Assembly (NCBI GenBank): GCA_041398745.1
Contig: JAWKUB010000004.1
Coordinates: 62,001 to 126,000, forward strand
DNA length: 64,000 nucleotides
Origin: JACKHO01 sp041398745
GTDB lineage: Bacteria; Planctomycetota; Planctomycetia; Planctomycetales; Planctomycetaceae
Reading direction: 5' to 3'
This document shows, in pieces, positions 27,415 through 35,546 of the stretch. A model generated the notes under the pieces. It was not told the DNA's origin. It searched no databases and was given only the letters and a program-made list of their open reading frames with translations. The position numbers and the translations under genes are program-made. Position 1 is the first letter of the stretch. Each line of letters starts with the position of its first letter.

Positions 27415-27897
27415 CTACTTGGGAGCGGCCACACTTTGTGGGCGCTCTTCAGCAGCCGTGGGAATGCGGCTTTGCTTGCTGCGATTCGATTCGGCGGCTT
27501 CGCCCACCTTGCAGCGACCATTGAACGACGAACCCGACTCGACGTTGAGGCTCTTGGTGATAATGTCACCGTCAATGACACACGTGGAGCGAATGGTCAG
27601 GAGCCCGGTCGATTCAAGAGTTCCGGTAATCTTTCCAGCGGCTTCAGCTTCCGAGGCGAGAATGTTTCCTTCGACGACGGAATCTTTCCCCAAGATGAGT
27701 CGGGCACTCGTTTTGATGTCGCCTTTGACCGTGCCTTCGAGATGCAGGTCTTCGTGGGAAACAATGTTTCCCTCAATGACGGTGCCGGCAGAAATGTAGT
27801 TCTTGGGCACTTGAGCCGGTGGCTGTGGCAGGGGAGCTGGCTTTGCCGCAACAGGTTCCTGGGGGGCTGGGGGTGTCTTTTTTCGACTTCCAAACAT
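27415..27897 (-). CDS. Bactofilin (DUF583)
   Basis: This 160-residue protein is a polymer-forming cytoskeletal protein. A Pro/Ala-rich N-terminal tail (1-35) is followed by the beta-helix core (about 36-130) with regular short turns: GTVIEGNIVSHEDLHLEGTV, KGDIKTSARLILGKDSVVEG and NILASEAEAAGKITGTLEST. A charged tail closes it. Bactofilins assemble without nucleotide and localise enzymes or shape-determining proteins. It is the first gene of the run down to 19788, with 63 nt to the next start. This context suggests that the unknown neighbours may be bactofilin clients. Confidence 0.93.
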   Translation of the reverse strand: MFGSRKKTPPAPQEPVAAKPAPLPQPPAQVPKNYISAGTVIEGNIVSHEDLHLEGTVKGDIKTSARLILGKDSVVEGNILASEAEAAGKITGTLESTGLLTIRSTCVIDGDIITKSLNVESGSSFNGRCKVGEAAESNRSKQSRIPTAAEERPQSVAAPK

Positions 27898-28381
27898 CGC
27901 TCAATTCCTCGTACGTGCGTTCCGGGTACAGGACACTCGTCCTGCTGCATGCGAGTGAGACGGACTCACCTCCGCATGCTCGGAAGCAAACCGCATACGC
28001 GGCGCGAGGCAATTGCAGCGATGTGCCCTGGCTGTTGATCGCTTCTGCGTTGACTGTTCCGGACGTAGCGATTCTCCGGCGGGTTAACCGCCGCCAAGCA
28101 CGGTGTAAACAAGCGAGAACAGGATGCTAAGAGATGTGATGCCCATGAAAGAAAGCCGTCCAATGTTGCGTTGCCGCATCATCGGGTGGTGGAAAGACAA
28201 CCGCGCGGAATAACAGGAACTGCTGAGTTCCGGCTCAGGCACGGGCCAATTTCCACCGCAACGGCAAAGGGATGCTGTCCAGTTGCACTACGTTCGTTTC
28301 AATGCCAGGTGGCACAGACATTCCTGTCCGTGTTTTTCCGGTAGGAGAATAAACGCCAGCAAGGTTTAGAAACGGCCTCTA
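27898..28381. other. Gene-free region with family A hairpin copy 4
   Basis: No gene was supported. It should contain the bactofilin promoter on the minus strand. The family A hairpin at 28313-28332 (CACAGACA, TTCC, TGTCCGTG; one mismatch, then TTTTT) is the only distinct structure seen. Confidence 0.5.
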
Positions 28382-28413
28382 CAAAAAAAGACCTGCGAGT
28401 CGTTCGCAGGTCT
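28382..28413 (-). terminator. Intrinsic terminator of the glycine-rich protein gene
   Basis: AGACCTGCGA (28389-28398) and TCGCAGGTCT (28404-28413) form a perfect 10-base stem with a 5-base loop. On the minus strand a run of seven T follows. It lies 35 nt past the stop at 28449. Confidence 0.9.
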
Positions 28414-28448
28414 CGGTCGCATTGGAATGCCGTATATCAGGTCGCGGT

Positions 28449-29306
28449 TTAGCGGCTGGTGCGAACTGTTTGACGGATGCCCGGCTCCGTTTCTTTCTTC
28501 TCAGCGGCAGGTGCAGTCTTGGCTGCGTACTCTGCCGCAGCGACGATTTGCTGAGCCTGAGCCATTTGAGCTTGTGAGAAGTAAGGTGTGTCAGGAGCAC
28601 CGAGACGGTCGTACTTCTTGTTGGCAAGTTGCTGCCATGACATGCCGTTGGCAATGTGCCACGCGGCGGCCTGGGCCGCACCCTGATCCATGCGTCCCGA
28701 ACCGACCTGTTTAATCAATTCCTGCAGGGCCACGTTGTTCGTGAACTTTTCCACGGGAACAGGCGTGTACTGGACGCGAACGTTTGGCTCGGCCTTCCCA
28801 TGCTCCAGGCAAACGGACTTGTAAGGAACAATGACAGCCCGCTCAGCGGGAATGGAAAAGAAGTTCTGCTGGCCACCCTGAGCACCGCCCAACTGACTAC
28901 CCTGTCCCAGTCCCTGACCGCCGCCAATCGACTGGTTCTGGCCACCTTGGAGGCCGCCTTGCTGGCCACCGAATCCACCGCCAAATCCCCCTTGGCCACC
29001 GCCGAATCCGCCCTGACCAAACTGCGCTGAAACCATAGGAACGCCGGGGACACCGACGAATCCTTGAGGGATCTTAACCGTAATGGGCTCGGCCTGATTA
29101 TTCGTGATAATCAAGTTGCCACCAAGCGAGTTCTTGGCCACCATTTTGGCGTCGACAACGCCTTCTTCCATCGCTTCGAACAGATCCATTTGCTTGGCAT
29201 CTGGATCGAACTTGGGATTCGAAATGGGACGACGAGGCGGGGCGGCAAACAGTGACGCGGTAAAGGTTGCAAACAGCAATCCGGCGATGAGGGAACGTCC
29301 CATCAT
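28449..29306 (-). CDS. Exported Gly/Gln-rich protein
   Basis: The protein has about 285 residues, starting at tandem ATGs 29306/29303. GGGAG lies 4-7 nt upstream, and a further upstream ATG at 29321 would overlap that site. The signal peptide is GRSLIAGLLFATFTASLFAA. An N-terminal domain near 30-90 (DLFEAMEEGVVDAKMVAKNS, ITVKIPQGFVGVP) leads to a low-complexity stretch of GGFGG, QGG and GQ repeats (about 95-145). A C-terminal domain follows with IPAERAVIVPYKSVCLEHGK and QELIKQVGSGR. It looks like a planctomycete envelope protein of unknown role. A terminator follows. Confidence 0.85.
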   Translation of the reverse strand: MMGRSLIAGLLFATFTASLFAAPPRRPISNPKFDPDAKQMDLFEAMEEGVVDAKMVAKNSLGGNLIITNNQAEPITVKIPQGFVGVPGVPMVSAQFGQGGFGGGQGGFGGGFGGQQGGLQGGQNQSIGGGQGLGQGSQLGGAQGGQQNFFSIPAERAVIVPYKSVCLEHGKAEPNVRVQYTPVPVEKFTNNVALQELIKQVGSGRMDQGAAQAAAWHIANGMSWQQLANKKYDRLGAPDTPYFSQAQMAQAQQIVAAAEYAAKTAPAAEKKETEPGIRQTVRTSR

Positions 29307-29585
29307 GTTTCTCCCATTCAATCAATGCGTGATGGCGATTTCGGAATACCCTCGACCGTCAACCACGTACATATGGACTACGAAGGCGCATCTCCCCATG
29401 TTATCGTGCCCTAAAACCCCGATTCAATCAGGACTTTCGGTCAAACGAAAGATTCCACGAAATCGCGCCACAGGCGCGCCCGCATATCACGCAGAGTCGG
29501 AATGCTCCTTACCTCCCAATTCCGGGCGACCGGAACGACCGTTTAAGCTGTTGGTTTCATTACAGATAAATTCGAAACCGGGTGG

Positions 29586-29605
29586 CACGGACATTCCTGT
29601 CTGTG
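29586..29605. repeat. Hairpin family A, copy 5
   Basis: CACGGACA and TGTCTGTG enclose TTCC, with one G-T wobble that would still pair as RNA, then TTTT. It sits in the 322-base gap between the glycine-rich gene start and the bioA stop; nothing else was seen in that gap. Confidence 0.7.
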
Positions 29606-29628
29606 TTTTCTCCGCAGAGGAATCGTGG

Positions 29629-31023
29629 TCAGCGAGGTTGTGAGATTGCCTCAACTTTACGACAAACGATTTCGATGGCCGCAATTGTCTCCCGGCAGAG
29701 CCGACGCACTACTTCCTCCGGCATGGCCGGGGCGGGCATGAGCACAATGACATCTCCCAGTGGCCGAATAATGACGCCGCGTTTGCGGGCTTCGATGATG
29801 ACTTGATGCCCCAATCGAAGTTCGCCGGGAAACGGGGTGAGCGGATCGCGGCTCTGCACAAGTTCAATGCCAACCATCATGCCGCGTTGACGCACATCCG
29901 CCACGTGAGGATGAGATGTTAATGGCGAAAGCTCCTCTGCGATGGCGTGAGCGTTCGAATTGACGTTTGCCAGCACATTGTTCTTCTGAAACAGTTCCAG
30001 CGACGCGAGGGCTGCCGCGCAGGCCAGGGGATTCCCAGTATACGTATGACCGTGAAAGAAGGTGCGACACTCGGAGGGATTGCCTAGGAAGGCGTTGAAG
30101 ATTTCCTCAGTCGCCAGTGTCGCAGCCAAAGGGAGATAACCGCCGGAAATGCCTTTGGCAACGCACATCAAATCGGGTTGGACGTCCTCCTGTTCACACG
30201 CGAAGAGCGTTCCAGTGCGACCGAATCCCACGGCGACTTCATCAGCGATGAGCAATACGCCGTACTGTTTCGTGAGTTCGCGGACGCGTCTGAGATACCC
30301 CTCAGGATGTACCAGAATTCCCGCTGCGCCTTGGACCAGCGGTTCAATCACAAAGGCGGCCAGTCGATCACCCTGTTCGACAAACAGCTGCTCCAGTTGG
30401 GCGAAGCACTCTTCCAGATAGCTCTCGCGCGAATGTTCGGCAGGGTGCCACAATCCAACCGGGGCAGGGATGGTGGCCGTCGGAAACAGTAAATCGCCGT
30501 ACAGTCGGTGGAATAAATCGATGGAACCCACGCTCACCGAGCCAATGGTATCGCCGTGGTACGCGCCGCTCAGTGTCGCAAATGTCTTTCGCTGCGGTTC
30601 AGGCGTGGGCTTCTGCTGGTGGTACTGATACGCGATTTTCAGCGCCGCCTCGACGGAGGTGGAGCCGCTGTCGGAATAGAAGACTTTGGTGAGTCCTGCC
30701 GGAGTGACATCAACCAGCCGCTTGGCAAGTTCAATGGCGGGCGGTGAGGACAGTCCCAGCATGGTCGTGTGTGCAATGCAGTCGAGCTGTTGTCGAATGG
30801 CAGCGTCAATTTCGGGGACGCAGTGTCCATGCACGTTACACCACAGTGACGAAACACCATCGAGGTAGCGGTTCCCTTCCACGTCGATAAGGTCGAATCC
30901 TTCCCCTCGCGCGATAATGGGGGCCTGCTCCTGACGGAAGGCCTGCATGGGTGTGAAGGGATGCCAGACGTGTTCGTTGTCCCATTCGCGAAGCTGCTGC
31001 GGAGTCGGTTCGGATGTCGTCAT
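29629..31023 (-). CDS. bioA: Adenosylmethionine-8-amino-7-oxononanoate aminotransferase
   Basis: This 464-residue class III PLP aminotransferase makes 7,8-diaminopelargonate in biotin synthesis. It shows WHPFTPMQAF at the N-terminus, ISGAYHGDTIGSVSVGSID, the acidic PLP-ring contact LLIADEVAVGFGRTGT, the PLP Lys in CVAKGISGGYLPLAATL, and FFHGHTYTGNPLACAAAL. This pattern favours BioA over other class III enzymes. No other bio gene is in the window. Confidence 0.94.
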   Translation of the reverse strand: MTTSEPTPQQLREWDNEHVWHPFTPMQAFRQEQAPIIARGEGFDLIDVEGNRYLDGVSSLWCNVHGHCVPEIDAAIRQQLDCIAHTTMLGLSSPPAIELAKRLVDVTPAGLTKVFYSDSGSTSVEAALKIAYQYHQQKPTPEPQRKTFATLSGAYHGDTIGSVSVGSIDLFHRLYGDLLFPTATIPAPVGLWHPAEHSRESYLEECFAQLEQLFVEQGDRLAAFVIEPLVQGAAGILVHPEGYLRRVRELTKQYGVLLIADEVAVGFGRTGTLFACEQEDVQPDLMCVAKGISGGYLPLAATLATEEIFNAFLGNPSECRTFFHGHTYTGNPLACAAALASLELFQKNNVLANVNSNAHAIAEELSPLTSHPHVADVRQRGMMVGIELVQSRDPLTPFPGELRLGHQVIIEARKRGVIIRPLGDVIVLMPAPAMPEEVVRRLCRETIAAIEIVCRKVEAISQPR

Positions 31024-31159
31024 TTCGGTGAATTACAAGGGCTGGCGATGCGCAGTTGTGCGGTGGAATCGCCTCAGTGGTTGGGGGTCGCTATGCTAAT
31101 TCTCAGCGTGGGACCGCACGTGCATGGTCCCCAATGAATTGCAGCAGGGGAGAGAATAC

Positions 31160-32140
31160 ATGCTGAAGTCCGTTACGAGAACCGCTGTGGTGCTGAGCTT
31201 GCTGTCTTTGGTCCGACTGGCCCAGGCCGGTGACATTTTCGGTGAGAACCCTCAGCTCGAACAATTGTGGAACGAAGGCACGTTCACCGAAGGAGTTGCC
31301 GTCGCCAAAGATGGTCGGGTGTACTTCAGCGATATCTCCCGCGGTGATGAGCCGGGCCGCGTGCTGCGGTTTGATCCCGCAACCGGCACGACCGCTGTCT
31401 TCTGCGGAAACAGCGGACAAAGCAACGGCCTGATGTTCGACAAGTCCGGTCGACTGCTGGCAGCGTGCGGAGCGAATCATGGTCGCCGGGCTTTGTGTGT
31501 GATTGGTGAGGGAGACAAGGTCAAAGAACTGGTGACGAACGTCGAGGGGAAGCATTTCAACTCGCCCAACGATTTGGTGATTCATCCCAACGGATTCGTG
31601 TTCTTCAGTGATCCCCGCTATGTCGGTGAAGAACCGATCGAATTCGACCTGATGTGGGTCTTCCGCTTTGATCCCGCCACGGGCAAAGCAGTCCGGGCCA
31701 CCGCCGAAGTCACCAAGCCGAACGGTGTCATTATTTCACCCGACGGAAAAACGCTGTATGTCGCCGAAACGAACAACGGCAGTCCCGAGTTTGGCGAGCG
31801 GGCCAAAGAACCGAAAATGGCCCTGCATGCCTTTACCATTGGCGAGGGTGGTGAGTTGGAAGATCATCGCCAGTTGGTGGAGTTTGATCCCGCTGGCGGA
31901 ATTGACGGCATGACCATGGACACCCAGGGCCGCATTTACGCCGCCTTCCGCAACCCCGACCACTTCGGCATCAAGGTGATGAACTCCGAGGGGAAAGAAC
32001 TCGACCTCCTCCCCACCCCCGACCTTCCCACCAACTGCTGCTTCGGCCGCGGCAAGGACAACGGCACGCTGTACCTGACCGTGGGCACGGGGTTGTACCG
32101 CATCAAAACCGGCTCGACAGGATTTCACACGGTGGAGTAG
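31160..32140 (+). CDS. Exported SMP-30/gluconolactonase-like beta-propeller
   Basis: This 326-residue protein is read from the ATG at 31160, with AGGGGAGAG upstream. The signal peptide ends at LVRLAQA. The six-bladed propeller shows LEQLWNEGTFTEGVAV, GQSNGLMFDKSGRLLAACG, FNSPNDLVIHPNGFVFFSDP, KPNGVIISPDGKTLYVAET and GGIDGMTMDTQGRIYAAF. The metal-site pattern (Glu, Asn, Asp) of lactonases is kept. It probably hydrolyses a sugar lactone outside the cytoplasm. The divergent neighbour is bioA. Confidence 0.92.
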   Translation: MLKSVTRTAVVLSLLSLVRLAQAGDIFGENPQLEQLWNEGTFTEGVAVAKDGRVYFSDISRGDEPGRVLRFDPATGTTAVFCGNSGQSNGLMFDKSGRLLAACGANHGRRALCVIGEGDKVKELVTNVEGKHFNSPNDLVIHPNGFVFFSDPRYVGEEPIEFDLMWVFRFDPATGKAVRATAEVTKPNGVIISPDGKTLYVAETNNGSPEFGERAKEPKMALHAFTIGEGGELEDHRQLVEFDPAGGIDGMTMDTQGRIYAAFRNPDHFGIKVMNSEGKELDLLPTPDLPTNCCFGRGKDNGTLYLTVGTGLYRIKTGSTGFHTVE

Positions 32141-32159
32141 TGGGTAACCCGTTCCGTGC

Positions 32160-32190
32160 CATGTCCACGTCGCGCAGCAGCGTGGGCATG
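32160..32190. repeat. Palindrome family C, copy 1
   Basis: CATGTCCACG and CGTGGGCATG pair (one T-G wobble) around an 11-base loop, TCGCGCAGCAG, starting 19 nt after the SMP-30-like stop. The whole 31 bases and the lead-in CCGTGC recur at 33012-33042 in direct orientation. Confidence 0.8.
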
Positions 32191-32227
32191 CATTTCGAAT
32201 TGGTGAGCGAGTGCGGGAACCAGAGAT

Positions 32228-32848
32228 ATGACGAGACTTGTCCCTGTTGATGTTCGGAATTGTGTTCCACTGCGAATTGGCGATGGCGAGAGCAGTATTG
32301 GATCAAGACTTGGCGGATCGGCGCCCGAAGGTGTGCGTCCCACGCGGGTGACGTCAGCAACTCGTTACTTTTGTACAATTCGCATTGTGGAAGATCCGGT
32401 GCAGGAAATCACGGTGTTCTTGTCATTTGACTTCAGTTGCATGTTCGATTGTGCCAGTATCGTCCACGAATCTGGTGACGTTGTTGAGGTGGTCACGCAT
32501 GGTGAAAGCAGGCGTGGCGTAGACCCGAAATTTGCTTCGGAACTCACACCTCATCCAATTCACCACGGACAAGTTTCTACGGATGCTTTTTCCCACGAGC
32601 GAGGCATTCGACGCGTGCGACCTTCGCACAAACTTGGTGGTTCTCCATTCATTCAGGAGTCGGAAGGATTATCGGATGTAATCGCTGAATTGACCAAGCA
32701 GGGATACCTTCAAATCTTACAAATCGATTTCCCAAGTCTTGATGACGGTGACATCGACGGAGACTGGCCCTTCGCCGGAGGGATGTTTCATGTCTTTGGA
32801 CGCGAACCGTTTTCTGATTGTCTGTGGAAGTGCTTGTGGCAATACTGA
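32228..32848 (+). CDS. Unknown protein with YwqG/DUF1963-like C-terminus
   Basis: The protein has 206 residues. The C-terminal half carries HKLGGSPFIQE, GYLQILQIDFPSLDDGD and GGMFHVFGREPF, matching the layout of DUF1963/YwqG-like proteins (K-GG-P-x-Q, L-x-Q-I-D, GG-x-x-x-x-F). YwqG-like proteins are often found near polymorphic toxins or as immunity-type genes, but no toxin is visible. It is bracketed by the family C palindromes at 32160 and 33012. No signal peptide. Confidence 0.6.
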   Translation: MTRLVPVDVRNCVPLRIGDGESSIGSRLGGSAPEGVRPTRVTSATRYFCTIRIVEDPVQEITVFLSFDFSCMFDCASIVHESGDVVEVVTHGESRRGVDPKFASELTPHPIHHGQVSTDAFSHERGIRRVRPSHKLGGSPFIQESEGLSDVIAELTKQGYLQILQIDFPSLDDGDIDGDWPFAGGMFHVFGREPFSDCLWKCLWQY

Positions 32849-32902
32849 TAGTAGTACCTTCAGGGAAGGCCGGGTGCCCCGGATGAACCATGGTCTGGGT
32901 GC

Positions 32903-32921
32903 CACGGCTCTGTGAGCCGTG
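32903..32921. repeat. Hairpin family B, copy 2
   Basis: Perfect 8-base arms CACGGCTC and GAGCCGTG enclose TGT, preceded by GGTGC. It forms a head-to-head pair with the copy 33 bases downstream. Confidence 0.75.
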
Positions 32922-32953
32922 CCGAATCTGATTGGCCAGCAAACCTTAACTTA

Positions 32954-32972
32954 CACTGCTCACAGAGCAGTG
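32954..32972. repeat. Hairpin family B, copy 3 (inverted)
   Basis: CACTGCTC and GAGCAGTG enclose ACA, followed by GCAC, so it is the reverse orientation of copy 2. The arm changes (G to T and C to A) are compensatory relative to copy 2. Confidence 0.75.
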
Positions 32973-33011
32973 GCACACTGATCAAGGCCACCCCGCCAAG
33001 ACGAACCGTGC

Positions 33012-33042
33012 CATGCCCACGTCGCGCAGCAGCGTGGGCATG
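33012..33042. repeat. Palindrome family C, copy 2
   Basis: Perfect 10-base arms CATGCCCACG and CGTGGGCATG enclose TCGCGCAGCAG. It is a direct repeat of 32160-32190 and lies 39 nt before the next gene. Confidence 0.85.
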
Positions 33043-33080
33043 CGAGTGTGAAGCCCGGTGCAAGAACTGCAGGAAGATAA

Positions 33081-33740
33081 ATGGAACCAAACCTGATTAA
33101 CGTTGAGGAAAGCCAGTCAGCGGAACTGAAAGCAACTTCGGCCGTCATTTGTGTGAAGATTCGTGGTCAGTCGTTGTTTACTGGAACGGAGGCATTTACA
33201 AAGGCTGCTGAAGTTCGCAATTTGTTGGTCGAGGTCCAGAAATTCGAGATTACGAACGACGATGTGACTCTCGTCGCCGTATCCGCGAAGTCAACTTCTG
33301 GGCTTATGACGACATCTTCTTCAGCGGAGTACATTCTTGAAATTCGCTGTCTGTCACTTGAGTCGTTGGCGCCGGTGCTTTCTGCCATCTGTTCACAAAA
33401 GAATGCCGAGGTCGTCGCCATTTGTTGGCAGTATGAGGACTACGAAACTGCCAAACGGGAACTGCTTGAGGAATGTACGCTGTTGGCAAAATCGCGTGCG
33501 GAACATTTGTCTCGCTTGTTGGGGGCAAAACTACGAGCTGTCCATCGGCTGAAGTACGTTTTCCGTCATGTTCCGAATCGGTCGAGTCTGACATCGGAGT
33601 TTGAGATGCTTTCAAGCCTTGACTCGGCAGCAAGTACAAGAGGATTGGCTGATTTGAACCTGTCCAACGTTTGCAGCCTGTCCGTGACCGTCAAAGCAGA
33701 TTTTAGTGTGGCCGACTTTGCAGACGCGCAGTCTTCGTAG
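33081..33740 (+). CDS. SIMPL (DUF541)-like domain protein
   Basis: This 219-residue protein lacks an obvious signal peptide, unlike most periplasmic SIMPL proteins. It shows the family pattern: VKIRGQSLFTGTEAFTKAAE, then EITNDDVTLVAVSAKS, YILEIRCLSLESLAPVLSAI and the helix AKRELLEECTLLAKSRAEHL followed by LLGAKLRAVHRLKY. SIMPL proteins such as BP26 and Oxa proteins are oligomeric with unclear roles. It sits in a group of small unknown genes. The family call is moderate because no search was run. Confidence 0.65.
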   Translation: MEPNLINVEESQSAELKATSAVICVKIRGQSLFTGTEAFTKAAEVRNLLVEVQKFEITNDDVTLVAVSAKSTSGLMTTSSSAEYILEIRCLSLESLAPVLSAICSQKNAEVVAICWQYEDYETAKRELLEECTLLAKSRAEHLSRLLGAKLRAVHRLKYVFRHVPNRSSLTSEFEMLSSLDSAASTRGLADLNLSNVCSLSVTVKADFSVADFADAQSS

Positions 33741-33758
33741 GGCAGGCTCCCGCCTGCC
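33741..33758. repeat. Short hairpin after the SIMPL-like gene
   Basis: GGCAGGC and GCCTGCC enclose TCCC, immediately after the TAG stop at 33738-33740. No T-run follows, so it is better read as a REP-like hairpin than a terminator. Confidence 0.65.
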
Positions 33759-33775
33759 GCAACTCTGTGCGTCAC

Positions 33776-34102
33776 ATGAAGAACGATCAATTGAAGTTCA
33801 CTCTGACATTACTTGGCCTCTTCACTATTGCGGTCACATATTTCGCTTACCACGCTGTTTTGGATTCGTATGACGCCGCGGTGTTCAGTACGGCATCGTC
33901 GATTCTCATTCAGGTAGAGGACAGTGGTAGGATTTGGCCTGATGGAGAACGGCACGCAATCCCTCCAGATCTCCTTCAACTGCCGCGCATCGACTCGAGT
34001 GGTACCTCGCAAGCCAAAGGGCATGAAAGTGTTCTGGACAAATGGGGACATGAATTCGTCGTCGCAACGGAAGTCCGGCCGGGTGCCAGTGAGGAGAATT
34101 GA
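33776..34102 (+). CDS. Small exported or membrane-anchored protein, unknown
   Basis: The protein has 108 residues from the ATG at 33776 (an ATG at 33767 is also in frame). One hydrophobic helix (LKFTLTLLGLFTIAVTYFAY) is followed by a domain with DSSGTSQAKGHESVLDKWGH. That last part resembles the end of pseudopilin-like (type II secretion GspG-like) proteins, where a conserved D-x-W-G motif occurs. This is a weak resemblance. The next gene starts 67 nt downstream. Confidence 0.55.
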   Translation: MKNDQLKFTLTLLGLFTIAVTYFAYHAVLDSYDAAVFSTASSILIQVEDSGRIWPDGERHAIPPDLLQLPRIDSSGTSQAKGHESVLDKWGHEFVVATEVRPGASEEN

Positions 34103-34169
34103 GGTACGATATCGGGCGCTGGCGGCTACCAGTGGCGCAAGTCGGCATTCGGAGAGAACAGGTGTCAGA

Positions 34170-35327
34170 ATGAAAATGGTTACGTTGAACCTCGATGGAA
34201 AGCATCCGCACTATGTTGTGCCTGAGGACATCTGGAGGATGAATTTCGACTCAGATGCACGGGCTGATGTTGAAATCCCGAATCCCCCGAATTCGTTCAG
34301 TCAATGTCTTTCCTTTGAGCCGGTACCGCTGGACTGGCGGCAGCTCCTTCGGCTCAAAGAGCGATTCGGGGTTCTGACCTACAAAGGAAACGACGTTGCC
34401 GTTCTGGAGTATTTAAGCCATCCAAAGTGCTCCGTCTATGAGTTTGGATGGTCGGAACACGGCCAGAGGCAACTTGATTTTTCGGATGCAAGGAAGCTGC
34501 ACTCGCTAAGTGTCGAGGTTCTGTCCAAGGCGTTTCGCTTGACTCTCCCCCTGCGCGAAGGGCTTCGTTCGCTTCGGATCGTCAGGCCGCCGGGTGGATG
34601 CCGTCTGACCGTGCATGCACCCGACCTCGGTCGAGGGCTGATTCTGACGATTGTCGAAGGAATACTGCCGAAGATATCCGGCCTCAAGCAAATCGAAGGT
34701 TTGGAATTTATCCGGGCAAGTGAGGTCGACCTCGACGCTGTGGTGCGAGCCTACCCGCACCTTGAGTACATCCGAGTATTTGGTAAGTCGGTCACACTCG
34801 CCGGAATTGCTTCACTGGCCCGACTGAGGTCGTTGAAGAAGATGTGGTTCAACAGTTGCTACGCCATGAACGCTGCCGAGTTTCCAGAGTTGAACGAGCT
34901 ACCGTTACTCGAAGATGTCAACTTCGACGGACTGCGTGTGGAAGACGCGGCGATTCTGAAGAACAAGTACAAGGGCGTGAAGCAGCTCCGCATTGCCGGC
35001 AAACGCAGCGCCGAGTGGATCGCCAACAACCTGGACAATCCATTCCGCAACTGGGACGAGGACTTCGGCCGAGCAGCGGGGAACAAAGCGATGCAGGCTT
35101 GGACCACCGCCAGTACCGAACTCAAAAAACTCGCTGATGGGAACGCGACGAGAGCACGCGAAATCCTGAAGGCATATGTAGATGTCTTCAACCAAATGGA
35201 ACGTCGCTCCGGCCTGGAAACCGACCAACGGGAATTGATTTATGAGGCGTTTACCGAACTCGCCTCCAGGCTTCCATCTGGTATCGTCTCGGACGATGAC
35301 TACTACGATTGGGCAGAGTACTCGTAG
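34170..35327 (+). CDS. LRR-like protein, unknown
   Basis: This 385-residue reading starts at the ATG 34170. The frame is open from 33924 but that overlaps the previous gene. The middle has leucine-rich units (LKQIEGLEFIRASEVDLDAV, YPHLEYIRVFGKSVTLAG, IASLARLRSLKKMWF, LPLLEDVNFDGLRV). The C-terminus is helical (NQMERRSGLETDQRELIYEA). The layout resembles bacterial LRR proteins linked to immunity or protein binding. No partner toxin was seen. It has no signal peptide and is probably cytoplasmic. Confidence 0.65.
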   Translation: MKMVTLNLDGKHPHYVVPEDIWRMNFDSDARADVEIPNPPNSFSQCLSFEPVPLDWRQLLRLKERFGVLTYKGNDVAVLEYLSHPKCSVYEFGWSEHGQRQLDFSDARKLHSLSVEVLSKAFRLTLPLREGLRSLRIVRPPGGCRLTVHAPDLGRGLILTIVEGILPKISGLKQIEGLEFIRASEVDLDAVVRAYPHLEYIRVFGKSVTLAGIASLARLRSLKKMWFNSCYAMNAAEFPELNELPLLEDVNFDGLRVEDAAILKNKYKGVKQLRIAGKRSAEWIANNLDNPFRNWDEDFGRAAGNKAMQAWTTASTELKKLADGNATRAREILKAYVDVFNQMERRSGLETDQRELIYEAFTELASRLPSGIVSDDDYYDWAEYS

Positions 35328-35480
35328 TTGTCAATTCCTACAAAGTTCAATTCAATATGGAAGACACAAAACAGAACCCCGCAAACGTTGGACTGACAGT
35401 AGCGTCATGGGCTGTGCGGATTGCAGTGGCTGATCGGTTTGGCCTCTGAGACGCTGCGGAGATTGAAATTATCCGTAAAT

Positions 35481-35546
35481 TCCGGCGGTGCCGGACGATT
35501 GTTCTTTTGGCGTCAAACGTGGTTTGATGTCCGGCTGTCACCGGAG
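35481..35546. repeat. Two-hairpin repeat, family F, copy 2
   Basis: This is the second copy of 13685-13750 and is better preserved. It contains TCCGGC/GCCGGA around GGT, then GGCGTCAAAC, GTG and GTTTGATGTC, a second stem closed by two G-T pairs. Both copies have the same orientation. Confidence 0.75.
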
